Assembly: GCA_905209865.1 (NCBI GenBank)
Contig: CAJLUP010000013.1
Span: 1-27,167 of the forward strand
Origin: an uncultured Lachnospiraceae bacterium
GTDB lineage: Bacteria; Bacillota; Clostridia; Lachnospirales; Lachnospiraceae
Length of the DNA: 27,167 bases
Reading direction: 5' to 3'
Under the pieces are notes generated by a model. It was not told the DNA's origin. It searched no databases and worked only from the letters and a program-made list of their open reading frames with translations. Shown here one piece after another: positions 14,734 through 21,626 of this stretch. The position numbers were made by a program, and so were the translations under genes. The stretch's first letter is position 1; the number at the start of each line of letters is the position of its first letter.

Positions 14734-16805
14734 TTAAAGAGGGCGTTTGCTTAGGAAAAAGATATGAGATACTCGGACGGATCGGGTCGGGCGGCATGGC
14801 AGATGTTTACAAAGGAAAAGACCGTAAATTAAACCGTTATGTTGCAATCAAAGTATTAAAAAGCGACTACCGTTCGGATCAGGTATTTATAAAGAAGTTT
14901 TTGAGCGAGGCACAGGCGGCAGCAGGATTGATGCATCCGAATGTGGTAAATGTATATGATGTCGGTCAGGATCGAGGTCTGTACTACATGGTAATGGAAC
15001 TTGTGGAAGGAATTACGCTGAAAGATTATATAAAGAAAAAAGGAAGACTTTCAGCGAAAGAGACGATCAGTATTTCCATTCAGATGGTAACCGGACTGCA
15101 GGCGGCGCATAATCATCATATTATCCACAGAGATATTAAGCCGCAGAATATTATCATTTCAAAAGACGGCAAAGTAAAAGTGACAGATTTTGGTATTGCC
15201 CGTGCGACGACTTCTACGCAGACGATCAGTACGAGCGTTATGGGTTCTGTTCATTATACATCACCGGAGCAGGCAAGAGGCGGAGTTGTGGATCAGAAGA
15301 GTGATCTCTACTCGATCGGAATCACGATGTATGAAATGATCACAGGTCATGTACCGTTTGACGGAGACTCAACCGTATCCGTTGCATTGAAGCATCTTCA
15401 GGAAGAGATCACATCTCCGGCTGAAGAAGTTCCGAACATTCCGTACAGTCTCGAGTGTATTATTATGAAATGTACGCAGAAGAATCCGGGACGTCGCTAT
15501 GCGGACTGCGCGTCTTTGCTTATGGATTTGAAAAGATCTCTTGTAGAGCCGAACGGGGATTTCGTTGTTTTCGGCGCCGGAGCAGGCGCAGAGACAGACC
15601 GTACAATGGTTATGTCTACTGAGGAATTAGAGCAGATCCAGGGACGCCGTTATGATGATGATTATGACGATGACTACGATGATGACGATGATTACGACGA
15701 TGATTATGACGATGACTACGATGATGACGATTATAATGACAGAAAACGTGGTCAGAATGACAGACGGAAGAAAAAGGATGTGAACCCTGACACGAAACGG
15801 ATCATGAAGATCTTGATGATCGTAGCCGGAGTCGTGATTGCATTGTTGATTTTGTTCCTTGTCGGAAATGCGGCGGGATTTTTCAAAGGAGCAGGCTTGT
15901 CGACGAAGACGGAACAGACGGTGACGGTGCCGGATGTACGCGGAATGACATTCGAGGACGCTCAGGCGGAGCTTAAGAAGAAAAATCTTGGTATTAAAAA
16001 GGCTGACAAAGAGGAGCCTTCCAATGAATATGAAAAGGGCGAAGTTAAGAGTCAGAATCCGGGAAAAGGCAAGAAAGTGAAAAAGAATTCAACTGTTACG
16101 GTTGTAATCAGCAGCGGAGAAGCGGCGAAAAAAGTAAGCGTTCCGAACGTTGTGAATCAGTCAGAGGCAGATGCAGAAAGAATGCTTCAAGATGTCGGAC
16201 TGAAAGTGACAAAAGGTGAGGCAGTTTATGACGATACAGTTGAAATGGGAAATGTAGTCAGCTCCACACCGGCTCCGGGAGAGCAGGTTGATGAGGGCAC
16301 AAGTGTTCAGCTTATTATCAGTAAAGGAAAAGATCCTGAAAAAGATAAAGTAGAAGTGCCGTCTCTTTTGAACATGACGGCAGAGCAGGCCGCCGCCGCG
16401 TTGGAAGAACGAGGACTGAAAGGAAGTCCTAAGGAAGAGTATGCCGGCGGAACGGCAGGAACGGTTGTTGCGCAGGAAACGGAAGCAGGAACAAAAGTAA
16501 AGAAAGGTACAACAGTAAAATATACTATAACACTTGGATCAAAAACAGAATGGTCCACAATTCCAAGTGATGTGATCGGAATGGAGAAAAACACGGCGGT
16601 CAAAGTGCTGACTGAGGCTGGATTTGTTCCGGTATACGGAGGAGAAGATTACAGCGATACTCCGGTCGGAACGATCTATAGTGTAACTCCGTCAGCCGGT
16701 ACAAAAGTGGAAAAAGGAACACAAGTATATTATTTTGTCAGCAAAGGATCACAGTCAGGCCCGACTGATCCTGAAAACGGCGGAGATTTCGGAGATTATG
16801 AGTGA
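14730..16805 (+). CDS. prkC: PASTA-domain Ser/Thr protein kinase
   Basis: Membrane-spanning eukaryotic-like kinase (PrkC/PknB/Stk1) that senses cell-wall fragments or lipid II and controls growth, division and dormancy. The kinase domain (about 12-270) has glycine loop GSGGMADVYKG, Lys41, catalytic HRDIKPQN (Asp135), DFG (Asp153) and a Thr-rich activation loop (160-169). Residues 308-335 form an Asp/Tyr-rich linker. One membrane helix lies near 358-384. Outside are four PASTA repeats, starting near 397, 464, 532 and 596. The acidic linker is a DNA-level tandem duplication (see repeat). The gene overlaps stp by 4 nt. rsgA follows 27 nt later; its B. subtilis orthologue is a reported PrkC target. 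Confidence 0.96.
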   Translation: MIKEGVCLGKRYEILGRIGSGGMADVYKGKDRKLNRYVAIKVLKSDYRSDQVFIKKFLSEAQAAAGLMHPNVVNVYDVGQDRGLYYMVMELVEGITLKDYIKKKGRLSAKETISISIQMVTGLQAAHNHHIIHRDIKPQNIIISKDGKVKVTDFGIARATTSTQTISTSVMGSVHYTSPEQARGGVVDQKSDLYSIGITMYEMITGHVPFDGDSTVSVALKHLQEEITSPAEEVPNIPYSLECIIMKCTQKNPGRRYADCASLLMDLKRSLVEPNGDFVVFGAGAGAETDRTMVMSTEELEQIQGRRYDDDYDDDYDDDDDYDDDYDDDYDDDDYNDRKRGQNDRRKKKDVNPDTKRIMKILMIVAGVVIALLILFLVGNAAGFFKGAGLSTKTEQTVTVPDVRGMTFEDAQAELKKKNLGIKKADKEEPSNEYEKGEVKSQNPGKGKKVKKNSTVTVVISSGEAAKKVSVPNVVNQSEADAERMLQDVGLKVTKGEAVYDDTVEMGNVVSSTPAPGEQVDEGTSVQLIISKGKDPEKDKVEVPSLLNMTAEQAAAALEERGLKGSPKEEYAGGTAGTVVAQETEAGTKVKKGTTVKYTITLGSKTEWSTIPSDVIGMEKNTAVKVLTEAGFVPVYGGEDYSDTPVGTIYSVTPSAGTKVEKGTQVYYFVSKGSQSGPTDPENGGDFGDYE
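15657..15731 (+). repeat. 42-nt period duplication encoding the Asp/Tyr linker of the kinase
   Basis: A 33-nt block at 15657-15689 recurs without a mismatch at 15699-15731, a period of 42 nt or 14 codons. The encoded residues are almost only Asp and Tyr. Even the synonymous GAT/GAC choices are kept, so the copies share a recent origin rather than convergent codon use. Confidence 0.9.
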
Positions 16806-16832
16806 TCGGGACTGACAGGGAATTTATAAAAT

Positions 16833-17732
16833 ATGCAAGGTAAAATTGTAAAAGGGATTGCCGGATTCTACTACGTCCATGTAGTAGAATCCGGTGTTTA
16901 TGAATGTAAAGCAAAAGGCATTTTCCGAAAAGACGGCGTTAAGCCGCTTGTCGGAGATAATGTAGAAATAGAAGTTTTGGACGAAGAGACAAAAACAGGC
17001 AATATCAGGGAAATCCTTACAAGGAAAAATGAACTCATCCGTCCGGCAGTGGCGAATATCGATCAGGCGCTTGTCGTATTTGCGGTGACGAAACCGAAAC
17101 CGCATTTTAATCTTCTCGATCGTTTTCTCGTAATGATGGAACAGAAAAAGATCCCCGTGATCTTATGCTTCAACAAATCCGATATCGCAAAAGAGGACGA
17201 TATTTCCAAGATGGAAGAAGTTTACAGATCGTGCGGGTATCCGGTCTTTTTCACCAGTGCAAAAGAAGGATGGAATATCGGAGAAGTGAAGAAGATCCTG
17301 TATGGGAAGACAACCGTTCTTGCAGGACCTTCGGGAGTGGGAAAGTCGTCGCTGATCAATCTTCTGCAGTCGGAAGTGACGATGGAAACCGGAAGTATCA
17401 GCCGGAAGATCGACAGAGGAAAGCATACGACAAGACATTCGGAACTTCTGGTTTTGGAAGAAGAGGAAGACATAACAGATTACGGTTCGTATATTGTAGA
17501 CACTCCGGGGTTTAGTTCCCTTTATGTTAATGACTTTGAAAAAGAACAGTTAAAATATTATTTCCCGGAGTTCGAGCTATATGAAGGAACGTGCCGTTTT
17601 TCAGGGTGCGACCATGTGCACGAGCCGGACTGTGCGGTAAAGCAGGCGGTAGAAGAAGGAAAGATACACAAGATCCGGTATGACGATTATGTTGCGATGT
17701 ACCGTGAATTACAGGAAAAAAGGAGATATTAA
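16833..17732 (+). CDS. rsgA: Ribosome small-subunit-dependent GTPase A
   Basis: Circularly permuted GTPase that checks late 30S assembly. Domains in order: N-terminal OB fold (1-70), then G4 NKSD (114-117), G1 GPSGVGKS (165-172), switch region GKHTTRH (196-202) and G3 DTPG (223-226), then a zinc site formed by Cys254, Cys259, His261 and Cys267. The permuted G4-G1-G3 order is diagnostic. Length is 299 residues. The ribosome site is weak (AGGGA at 16817-16821, 11 nt from the ATG). Codons 10-21 contain a perfect 14-bp inverted repeat that may fold in the mRNA. Stop TAA lies 2 nt before the rpe start. It follows prkC closely. Confidence 0.95.
   Translation: MQGKIVKGIAGFYYVHVVESGVYECKAKGIFRKDGVKPLVGDNVEIEVLDEETKTGNIREILTRKNELIRPAVANIDQALVVFAVTKPKPHFNLLDRFLVMMEQKKIPVILCFNKSDIAKEDDISKMEEVYRSCGYPVFFTSAKEGWNIGEVKKILYGKTTVLAGPSGVGKSSLINLLQSEVTMETGSISRKIDRGKHTTRHSELLVLEEEEDITDYGSYIVDTPGFSSLYVNDFEKEQLKYYFPEFELYEGTCRFSGCDHVHEPDCAVKQAVEEGKIHKIRYDDYVAMYRELQEKRRY
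16861..16894 (+). repeat. Perfect 14-bp inverted repeat in the start of rsgA
   Basis: CCGGATTCTACTAC (16861-16874) pairs exactly with GTAGTAGAATCCGG (16881-16894) around the 6-nt loop GTCCAT. It starts 28 nt into the coding sequence and encodes AGFYYVHVVESG. No T tract follows, so it is not a standard terminator. Confidence 0.85.
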
Positions 17733-17734
17733 AG

Positions 17735-18397
17735 ATGGAGAATATTCTTGCCCCGTCGATTCTTTCGGCTGATTTTAAAGTGTTGGGAGAACAGATCGAA
17801 CAGACAGAAAAAGCAGGTGCAAAATATATACATTTTGATGTGATGGACGGAATTTTCGTACCGAGCATTTCATTCGGTATGCCGGTACTGTCTTCGTTAA
17901 AAGGCGCGGTAAAACAGGCGCTTGACGTACATCTTATGGTGACAGAACCGATTCGGTATGTAAAAGAGTTTGCGAAATGCGGAGCAGATATCATTACTGT
18001 TCATTTTGAGGCATGTGAAGATTTGAAAGCAACGCTGGATGAAATACATGCAAGCGGCGTGAAAGCGGGAATCACGATTAAGCCGGCAACTCCGGTGAAG
18101 GAACTGATCCCGTATTTGGAACTTGCGGATATGTTTCTTATTATGAGTGTTGAACCGGGATTCGGCGGACAGGCGTTTATTCCGGAATCTCTTGATAAGA
18201 TCAGAGAGCTGCGCTCTCTGCTTGAGGAGCGGGGACTGAAGACGGATATCGAAGTGGACGGCGGTATTTATTGCGAAAATGTGGGAGAAGTTCTGGATGC
18301 AGGGGCGAATATTATCGTTTCCGGTTCGGGAGTTTTCAAAGGGAATATTGCGGAAAATACGAAGAGATTTATGGAGATATTGAAAAGTCATGAGTAA
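17735..18397 (+). CDS. rpe: Ribulose-phosphate 3-epimerase
   Basis: TIM-barrel enzyme of the pentose phosphate pathway that interconverts ribulose 5-phosphate and xylulose 5-phosphate. Metal and catalytic residues are present: Ser11 in PSILSAD, His33 and Asp35 in IHFDVMDG, His66 in DVHLMV, and Asp175 in EVDGGI. The phosphate-binding MSVEPGFGGQ (137-146) is intact. The 220-residue length is typical. SD AAGGAG (17720-17725) is 9 nt from the ATG and overlaps the end of rsgA. The 3' end overlaps thiN by 8 nt. Pairing of rpe with rsgA and thiN is widespread in Firmicutes, probably for shared expression rather than shared chemistry. Confidence 0.95.
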   Translation: MENILAPSILSADFKVLGEQIEQTEKAGAKYIHFDVMDGIFVPSISFGMPVLSSLKGAVKQALDVHLMVTEPIRYVKEFAKCGADIITVHFEACEDLKATLDEIHASGVKAGITIKPATPVKELIPYLELADMFLIMSVEPGFGGQAFIPESLDKIRELRSLLEERGLKTDIEVDGGIYCENVGEVLDAGANIIVSGSGVFKGNIAENTKRFMEILKSHE

Positions 18398-19043
18398 GCA
18401 GACTGTAATCGTGAGCGGCGGGATGCTGGAAAAGGATTTTGCCCTCTCAATTTTAAAAAGTGAAGATACGGAATTTATTATCGGTGTGGACAGAGGACTT
18501 GTGTTTTTGTACGACAATGAAATAAAACCGGATTATATCGTAGGTGATTTTGACAGCGTTCCGAGAAAGCTTGTCGATTACTATAAAGAAGAACTGGATG
18601 TGCCGGTAAGGGAATTTAATCCTGTAAAAGATGCGTCTGATACAGAGATTGCGCTGCGCCTTTGCATCGGATTGAACCGAAAAAAGATCGTGATTCTAGG
18701 TGCGACCGGAAACAGGATCGATCATCTTTGGGCAAATGTGCAATGTCTGCAGATTGCTGTGGAAGCGGGAGCGGATGCATGTATTATGGATGCTCATAAT
18801 AAAATAAGACTTCTTGATCAAAGCATTACATTGAAAAAAGAAGAAGCTTTCGGCCCGTACTTTTCTCTGTTCCCGTTAGAACAACCTGTTGACAGCTTTA
18901 ATATTGTGGGCGCGAAATATCCTCTTACGAATCATTTCCTGAAACCGAGCGACAGTCTGTGCGTGAGTAATGAATTTGCCGAAGATGAAGTGGAAATTTC
19001 ATTTGTGTATGGTAAGGTGATCTTGATGGAAACGAGAGATTAG
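18390..19043 (+). CDS. thiN: Thiamine pyrophosphokinase
   Basis: Converts thiamine to thiamine diphosphate using ATP. Family motifs: VSGG near the N-terminus, GDFDS (52-56), KDASDTE (80-86) and GATGNRIDH (104-112). Length is 217 residues. The ATG overlaps the end of rpe by 8 nt; GGAG at 18373-18376 is 13 nt upstream, so coupling to rpe translation is likely. This is the last gene of the eleven-gene block. Its product supplies the cofactor required by the pyruvate:ferredoxin oxidoreductase encoded further downstream, although the two are not co-transcribed. Confidence 0.93.
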   Translation: MSKQTVIVSGGMLEKDFALSILKSEDTEFIIGVDRGLVFLYDNEIKPDYIVGDFDSVPRKLVDYYKEELDVPVREFNPVKDASDTEIALRLCIGLNRKKIVILGATGNRIDHLWANVQCLQIAVEAGADACIMDAHNKIRLLDQSITLKKEEAFGPYFSLFPLEQPVDSFNIVGAKYPLTNHFLKPSDSLCVSNEFAEDEVEISFVYGKVILMETRD

Positions 19044-19161
19044 CCTCCTGTATGAAAAGGAATTGCGTTTTTGTTCGGATAATCTTAAAAGGGAATGACT
19101 GGCGCAAGGATAGAAGTGAAATTCTAGTGAAATTGCAGGCCGAAATGTTTGCCTGTTAAGA

Positions 19162-19190
19162 TTGAAAAGAAGGAGTCCTTATGCTATACT
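19162..19190 (+). promoter_or_regulatory. Sigma-A-type promoter for ychF
   Basis: TTGAAA (19162-19167), 17-nt spacer, TATACT (19185-19190) preceded by TG at 19182-19183, so it also has an extended -10. Transcription would start near 19197, giving a leader of about 180 nt before ychF. Confidence 0.65.
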
Positions 19191-19216
19191 TTATATTTGC
19201 GTTGGACTCTTTTTTT
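19170..19216 (+). terminator. Terminator-like stem ending the thiN transcript
   Basis: AAGGAGTCC (19170-19178) pairs with GGACTCTTT (19204-19212), with one G-T pair, and is followed by a run of seven T (19210-19216). The loop is long (25 nt) and contains the -10 box of the ychF promoter. A transcript starting near 19197 would lack the left arm and so escape termination. Confidence 0.5.
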
Positions 19217-19234
19217 ATAAAAGAAGTTAAAAAA

Positions 19235-19294
19235 ATGTGTTCCAGGATTTTTAGGACGCGTAAGTTCAACAAGCTGCGCCGCCGATTAAATTAA
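19235..19294 (+). CDS. Possible 19-residue Arg-rich leader peptide upstream of ychF
   Basis: ATG at 19235 opens a frame of 19 codons, MCSRIFRTRKFNKLRRRLN, ending at TAA 19292. Six of 19 residues are Arg, including CGC-CGC-CGA in a row near the end. The ribosome site is poor (AGAAG about 10 nt upstream). It lies inside the predicted ychF leader RNA. It may be chance; only comparison in relatives could show conservation. Confidence 0.2.
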   Translation: MCSRIFRTRKFNKLRRRLN

Positions 19295-19377
19295 AAGGCG
19301 TAAAAAGGGCGTAAAGAAATCATAAGAAGGGTGAAAACCTTATAAAATCAAGGGTTTTCAGATAGGGAAAGATAAAT

Positions 19378-20475
19378 ATGAAATTAGGAATCGTCGGTTT
19401 GCCGAACGTAGGAAAAAGTACACTGTTTAATTCACTGACAAAAGCAGGGGCAGAATCTGCCAATTATCCGTTCTGTACGATCGATCCGAACGTGGGAGTC
19501 GTAACAGTGCCGGACAAGCGTCTTGATGTACTCGGAGAGATGTATCATACGAAAAAAATCATTCCTGCCGCAATCGAGTTTGTTGACATTGCAGGACTTG
19601 TAAAAGGCGCGTCAAAAGGCGAAGGTCTCGGCAATCAGTTCCTTGCAAATATAAGAGAAGTGGATGCAATCGTTCATGTTGTCCGTTGTTTTGAAAATAC
19701 AAATATTGTTCATGTAGACGGAAGCATTGATCCGATCAGAGATATTGAGACGATCAATTTGGAACTGATCTTTTCAGATCTGGAGATTTTGGAACGACGG
19801 ATTGCAAAGACAGTTAAACTTTCCCGTAATGATAAAACAGCGGCGAAAGAACTTGATCTTTTAAATCGCGTGAAAGCGCATCTGGAAGATAATAAAATGG
19901 CGAAAAGCTTTGCGACAGATGATGAGGACGAGCAGGAGTGGCTTGCAAGTTATAACCTCCTGACGGCAAAACCTGTTATTTTTGCGGCAAATGTATCCGA
20001 AGATGATCTCGCAGATGACGGTGCAAATAACGAAGGAGTGAAAGCGGTTCGAGAGTACGCGGCAAGCGAAGACTGCGAAGTGTTTGTTGTATGCGCAGAA
20101 ATCGAAGAAGAGATTTCTCAGCTTGATGATGATGAAAAGGCAATGTTCCTTGAAGAATTAGGATTAAAAGAGTCAGGACTTGAGAAATTGATCCGTGCAA
20201 GTTATCATCTCCTCGGGTTGATCAGTTACCTGACGGCAGGAGAACCGGAAGTTCGTGCGTGGACGATCAAAAAAGGCACAAAAGCGCCTCAGGCAGCAGG
20301 AAAGATCCATACAGATTTTGAGCGCGGATTTATCCGTGCGGAAGTTGTCAGCTATGATGATCTTATGGCATGCGGAACTCATGCGGCTGCGAAAGAGAAA
20401 GGGCTTGTAAGACTGGAAGGAAAAGAATATGTTGTGCAGGACGGCGATATAATGCTGTTTAGATTCAACGTATAA
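19378..20475 (+). CDS. ychF: Redox-regulated ATPase YchF (Obg family)
   Basis: P-loop protein of the Obg group that binds ATP in preference to GTP and associates with ribosomes; it modulates translation and oxidative-stress responses in studied bacteria. Walker A GLPNVGKS (7-14), G3 DIAG (70-73), and NVSE (205-208) in place of the NKxD G4 motif, which accounts for the ATP preference. A coiled-coil region covers about 130-200 and the C-terminal TGS domain about 280-363. The 365-residue length is standard. SD AGGGA (19364-19368) lies 9 nt from the ATG. It is transcribed alone from the 19162 promoter and ends at the strong terminator at 20491-20550. Confidence 0.95.
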   Translation: MKLGIVGLPNVGKSTLFNSLTKAGAESANYPFCTIDPNVGVVTVPDKRLDVLGEMYHTKKIIPAAIEFVDIAGLVKGASKGEGLGNQFLANIREVDAIVHVVRCFENTNIVHVDGSIDPIRDIETINLELIFSDLEILERRIAKTVKLSRNDKTAAKELDLLNRVKAHLEDNKMAKSFATDDEDEQEWLASYNLLTAKPVIFAANVSEDDLADDGANNEGVKAVREYAASEDCEVFVVCAEIEEEISQLDDDEKAMFLEELGLKESGLEKLIRASYHLLGLISYLTAGEPEVRAWTIKKGTKAPQAAGKIHTDFERGFIRAEVVSYDDLMACGTHAAAKEKGLVRLEGKEYVVQDGDIMLFRFNV

Positions 20476-20490
20476 AAACAGTTCAGCGAT

Positions 20491-20550
20491 GGATACAGAC
20501 GGCATGGAACCGTGCAGACACGCTTCTTTGCCGTCTTGTATCCGTTTTTT
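20491..20550 (+). terminator. Strong intrinsic terminator after ychF
   Basis: GGATACAGACGGCA (20491-20504) pairs with TGCCGTCTTGTATCC (20529-20543) with a single bulged T, followed by G and six T. The loop holds a second small hairpin CGTG/CACG (20511-20522). Confidence 0.87.
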
Positions 20551-20556
20551 ATTTCC

Positions 20557-20587
20557 GCTTCTTACAGCGCGGGGGGGAGTGAGAAGC
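20557..20587 (+). repeat. G7-containing hairpin upstream of lgt
   Basis: GCTTCTTAC (20557-20565) pairs with GTGAGAAGC (20579-20587) with one G-T pair. The loop includes a run of seven G (20571-20577), the most striking homopolymer of G I noticed in the window. It is followed by CACTTTTATT. It sits between the ychF terminator and lgt. Confidence 0.55.
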
Positions 20588-20633
20588 ACACTTTTATTCT
20601 ATCAAATAAAAATGAAAAGGAGCGGCATCATTT

Positions 20634-21500
20634 ATGCATACAGAGATCAGTTTTCCCAATTTGGGAATTTATCTTAAAAATGTCGGAAAGAGTATCGACG
20701 TATTCGGCATTGAAATTGCGTATTATGGAATCATCATTGGAACAGCGATTTTGCTTGGATTTTGGATTGCTGCCCGCGAGGCAAAGCGGACAGGGCAGAA
20801 TCCGGAAGATTATCTTGATATGGGGATTATCGGCGTTGTGGTCGGGATTATCGGAGCAAGGCTGTATTATGTGATCTTTTCGTGGGATATGTATAAAGAT
20901 AATCTGCTGGATATTTTTAATCTCAGGGAAGGAGGACTGGCGATCTATGGCGGAGTGATCGGTGCGGTTATCGCAGTATTTGTCCTTGCACGCTGGAAAC
21001 ACTTGTCTCCTTTTCTGATCTTCGATACAGTTGCACTGGCAATCTTAAACGGACAGATGCTTGGACGATGGGGGAATTTTTTCAACAGGGAAGCATTTGG
21101 CGAGTATACGGACAGTCTGTTCGCAATGCGGCTTCCGCTAGACGCGGTGCGTTCTTCGGATGTGACAGAGCAGATGCGCCTGCACATGGAGAGAATGGAC
21201 GGAGTCAGCTATATTCAGGTACATCCGACATTTCTCTATGAATCCCTTTGGTGCATGGTATTGCTGATTATTTTGTTTGCTTATCGGAAGCATAAAAAAT
21301 ACGAAGGAGAGTTGTTTTTGTTATATTTGTTTGGCTACGGACTTGGAAGATTATGGATCGAAGGGTTGAGGACAGATCAGCTTTTACTTCCGGGAGTTGG
21401 AATTGCTGTATCCCAGCTCCTTGCAGGATTGATCGTAGCAGGTACCGGAACGGCTCTTATTTATCTGCGGAAAAAGCATAAGAAGAGTGCAGAGTTGTAA
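20634..21500 (+). CDS. lgt: Prolipoprotein diacylglyceryl transferase
   Basis: Integral membrane enzyme that moves diacylglycerol from phosphatidylglycerol to the lipobox cysteine of preprolipoproteins. About seven membrane segments. The Lgt signature GRWGNFFNREAFG is at residues 144-156, and GGLAIYGG (100-107) corresponds to the region containing a conserved His in E. coli, with Tyr here as in many Firmicutes. Near the C-terminus GLGRLWIEGLRTD is also conserved. The 288-residue length is normal. AAGGAG (20617-20622) is 11 nt from the ATG, slightly long. It is separated from ychF by a terminator, so it needs its own promoter, which I cannot place with confidence. Confidence 0.95.
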   Translation: MHTEISFPNLGIYLKNVGKSIDVFGIEIAYYGIIIGTAILLGFWIAAREAKRTGQNPEDYLDMGIIGVVVGIIGARLYYVIFSWDMYKDNLLDIFNLREGGLAIYGGVIGAVIAVFVLARWKHLSPFLIFDTVALAILNGQMLGRWGNFFNREAFGEYTDSLFAMRLPLDAVRSSDVTEQMRLHMERMDGVSYIQVHPTFLYESLWCMVLLIILFAYRKHKKYEGELFLLYLFGYGLGRLWIEGLRTDQLLLPGVGIAVSQLLAGLIVAGTGTALIYLRKKHKKSAEL

Positions 21501-21539
21501 TATGTGCTTAAAAATAAACAAAAAACAAACTGCCCTCTA

Positions 21540-21568
21540 TAGACTTTTGACGATTTTGGCGATATAAT
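21540..21568 (+). promoter_or_regulatory. Sigma-A-type promoter for nifJ
   Basis: TAGACT (21540-21545), 17-nt spacer, TATAAT (21563-21568). The -10 is a perfect match and the -35 has four of six. Transcription would start near 21575, leaving about 52 nt of leader. A TTGAC at 21547-21551 is too close to the -10 to serve. Confidence 0.6.
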
Positions 21569-21626
21569 GAGGACACATGTGGAAAATTTATTTTATTCAA
21601 TGTAAAACTTAAGGAGGAGCAAAAAA

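Larger units (their letters stand above)
19044..19377 (+). other. 334-nt intergenic region between thiN and ychF
   Basis: No protein gene of normal size. It contains a short CAGGC/GCCTG inverted repeat at about 19136-19155, the ychF promoter at 19162-19190 set inside a terminator-like stem (19170-19216), a possible 19-codon Arg-rich frame at 19235-19294, a duplicated GGCGTAAA at about 19297-19315, and a stem TGAAAACC/GGTTTTCA (19332-19339 and 19353-19360) just before the ychF ribosome site. The long structured leader suggests regulation after transcription start. Confidence 0.6.

Noticed and set aside
19181..19294. 37-codon frame with a good-looking AAGGAG before its ATG
   Set aside because: The AAGGAG and ATG fall between the -35 and -10 of the ychF promoter and in the terminator stem, so the ATG would be upstream of the predicted transcript start. 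Only the shorter inner frame from 19235 is kept as a weak candidate.
20489..20677. Plus-strand short frames over the ychF terminator and lgt start
   Set aside because: They run through a strong terminator hairpin and the lgt ribosome site, with no homology or own ribosome site.
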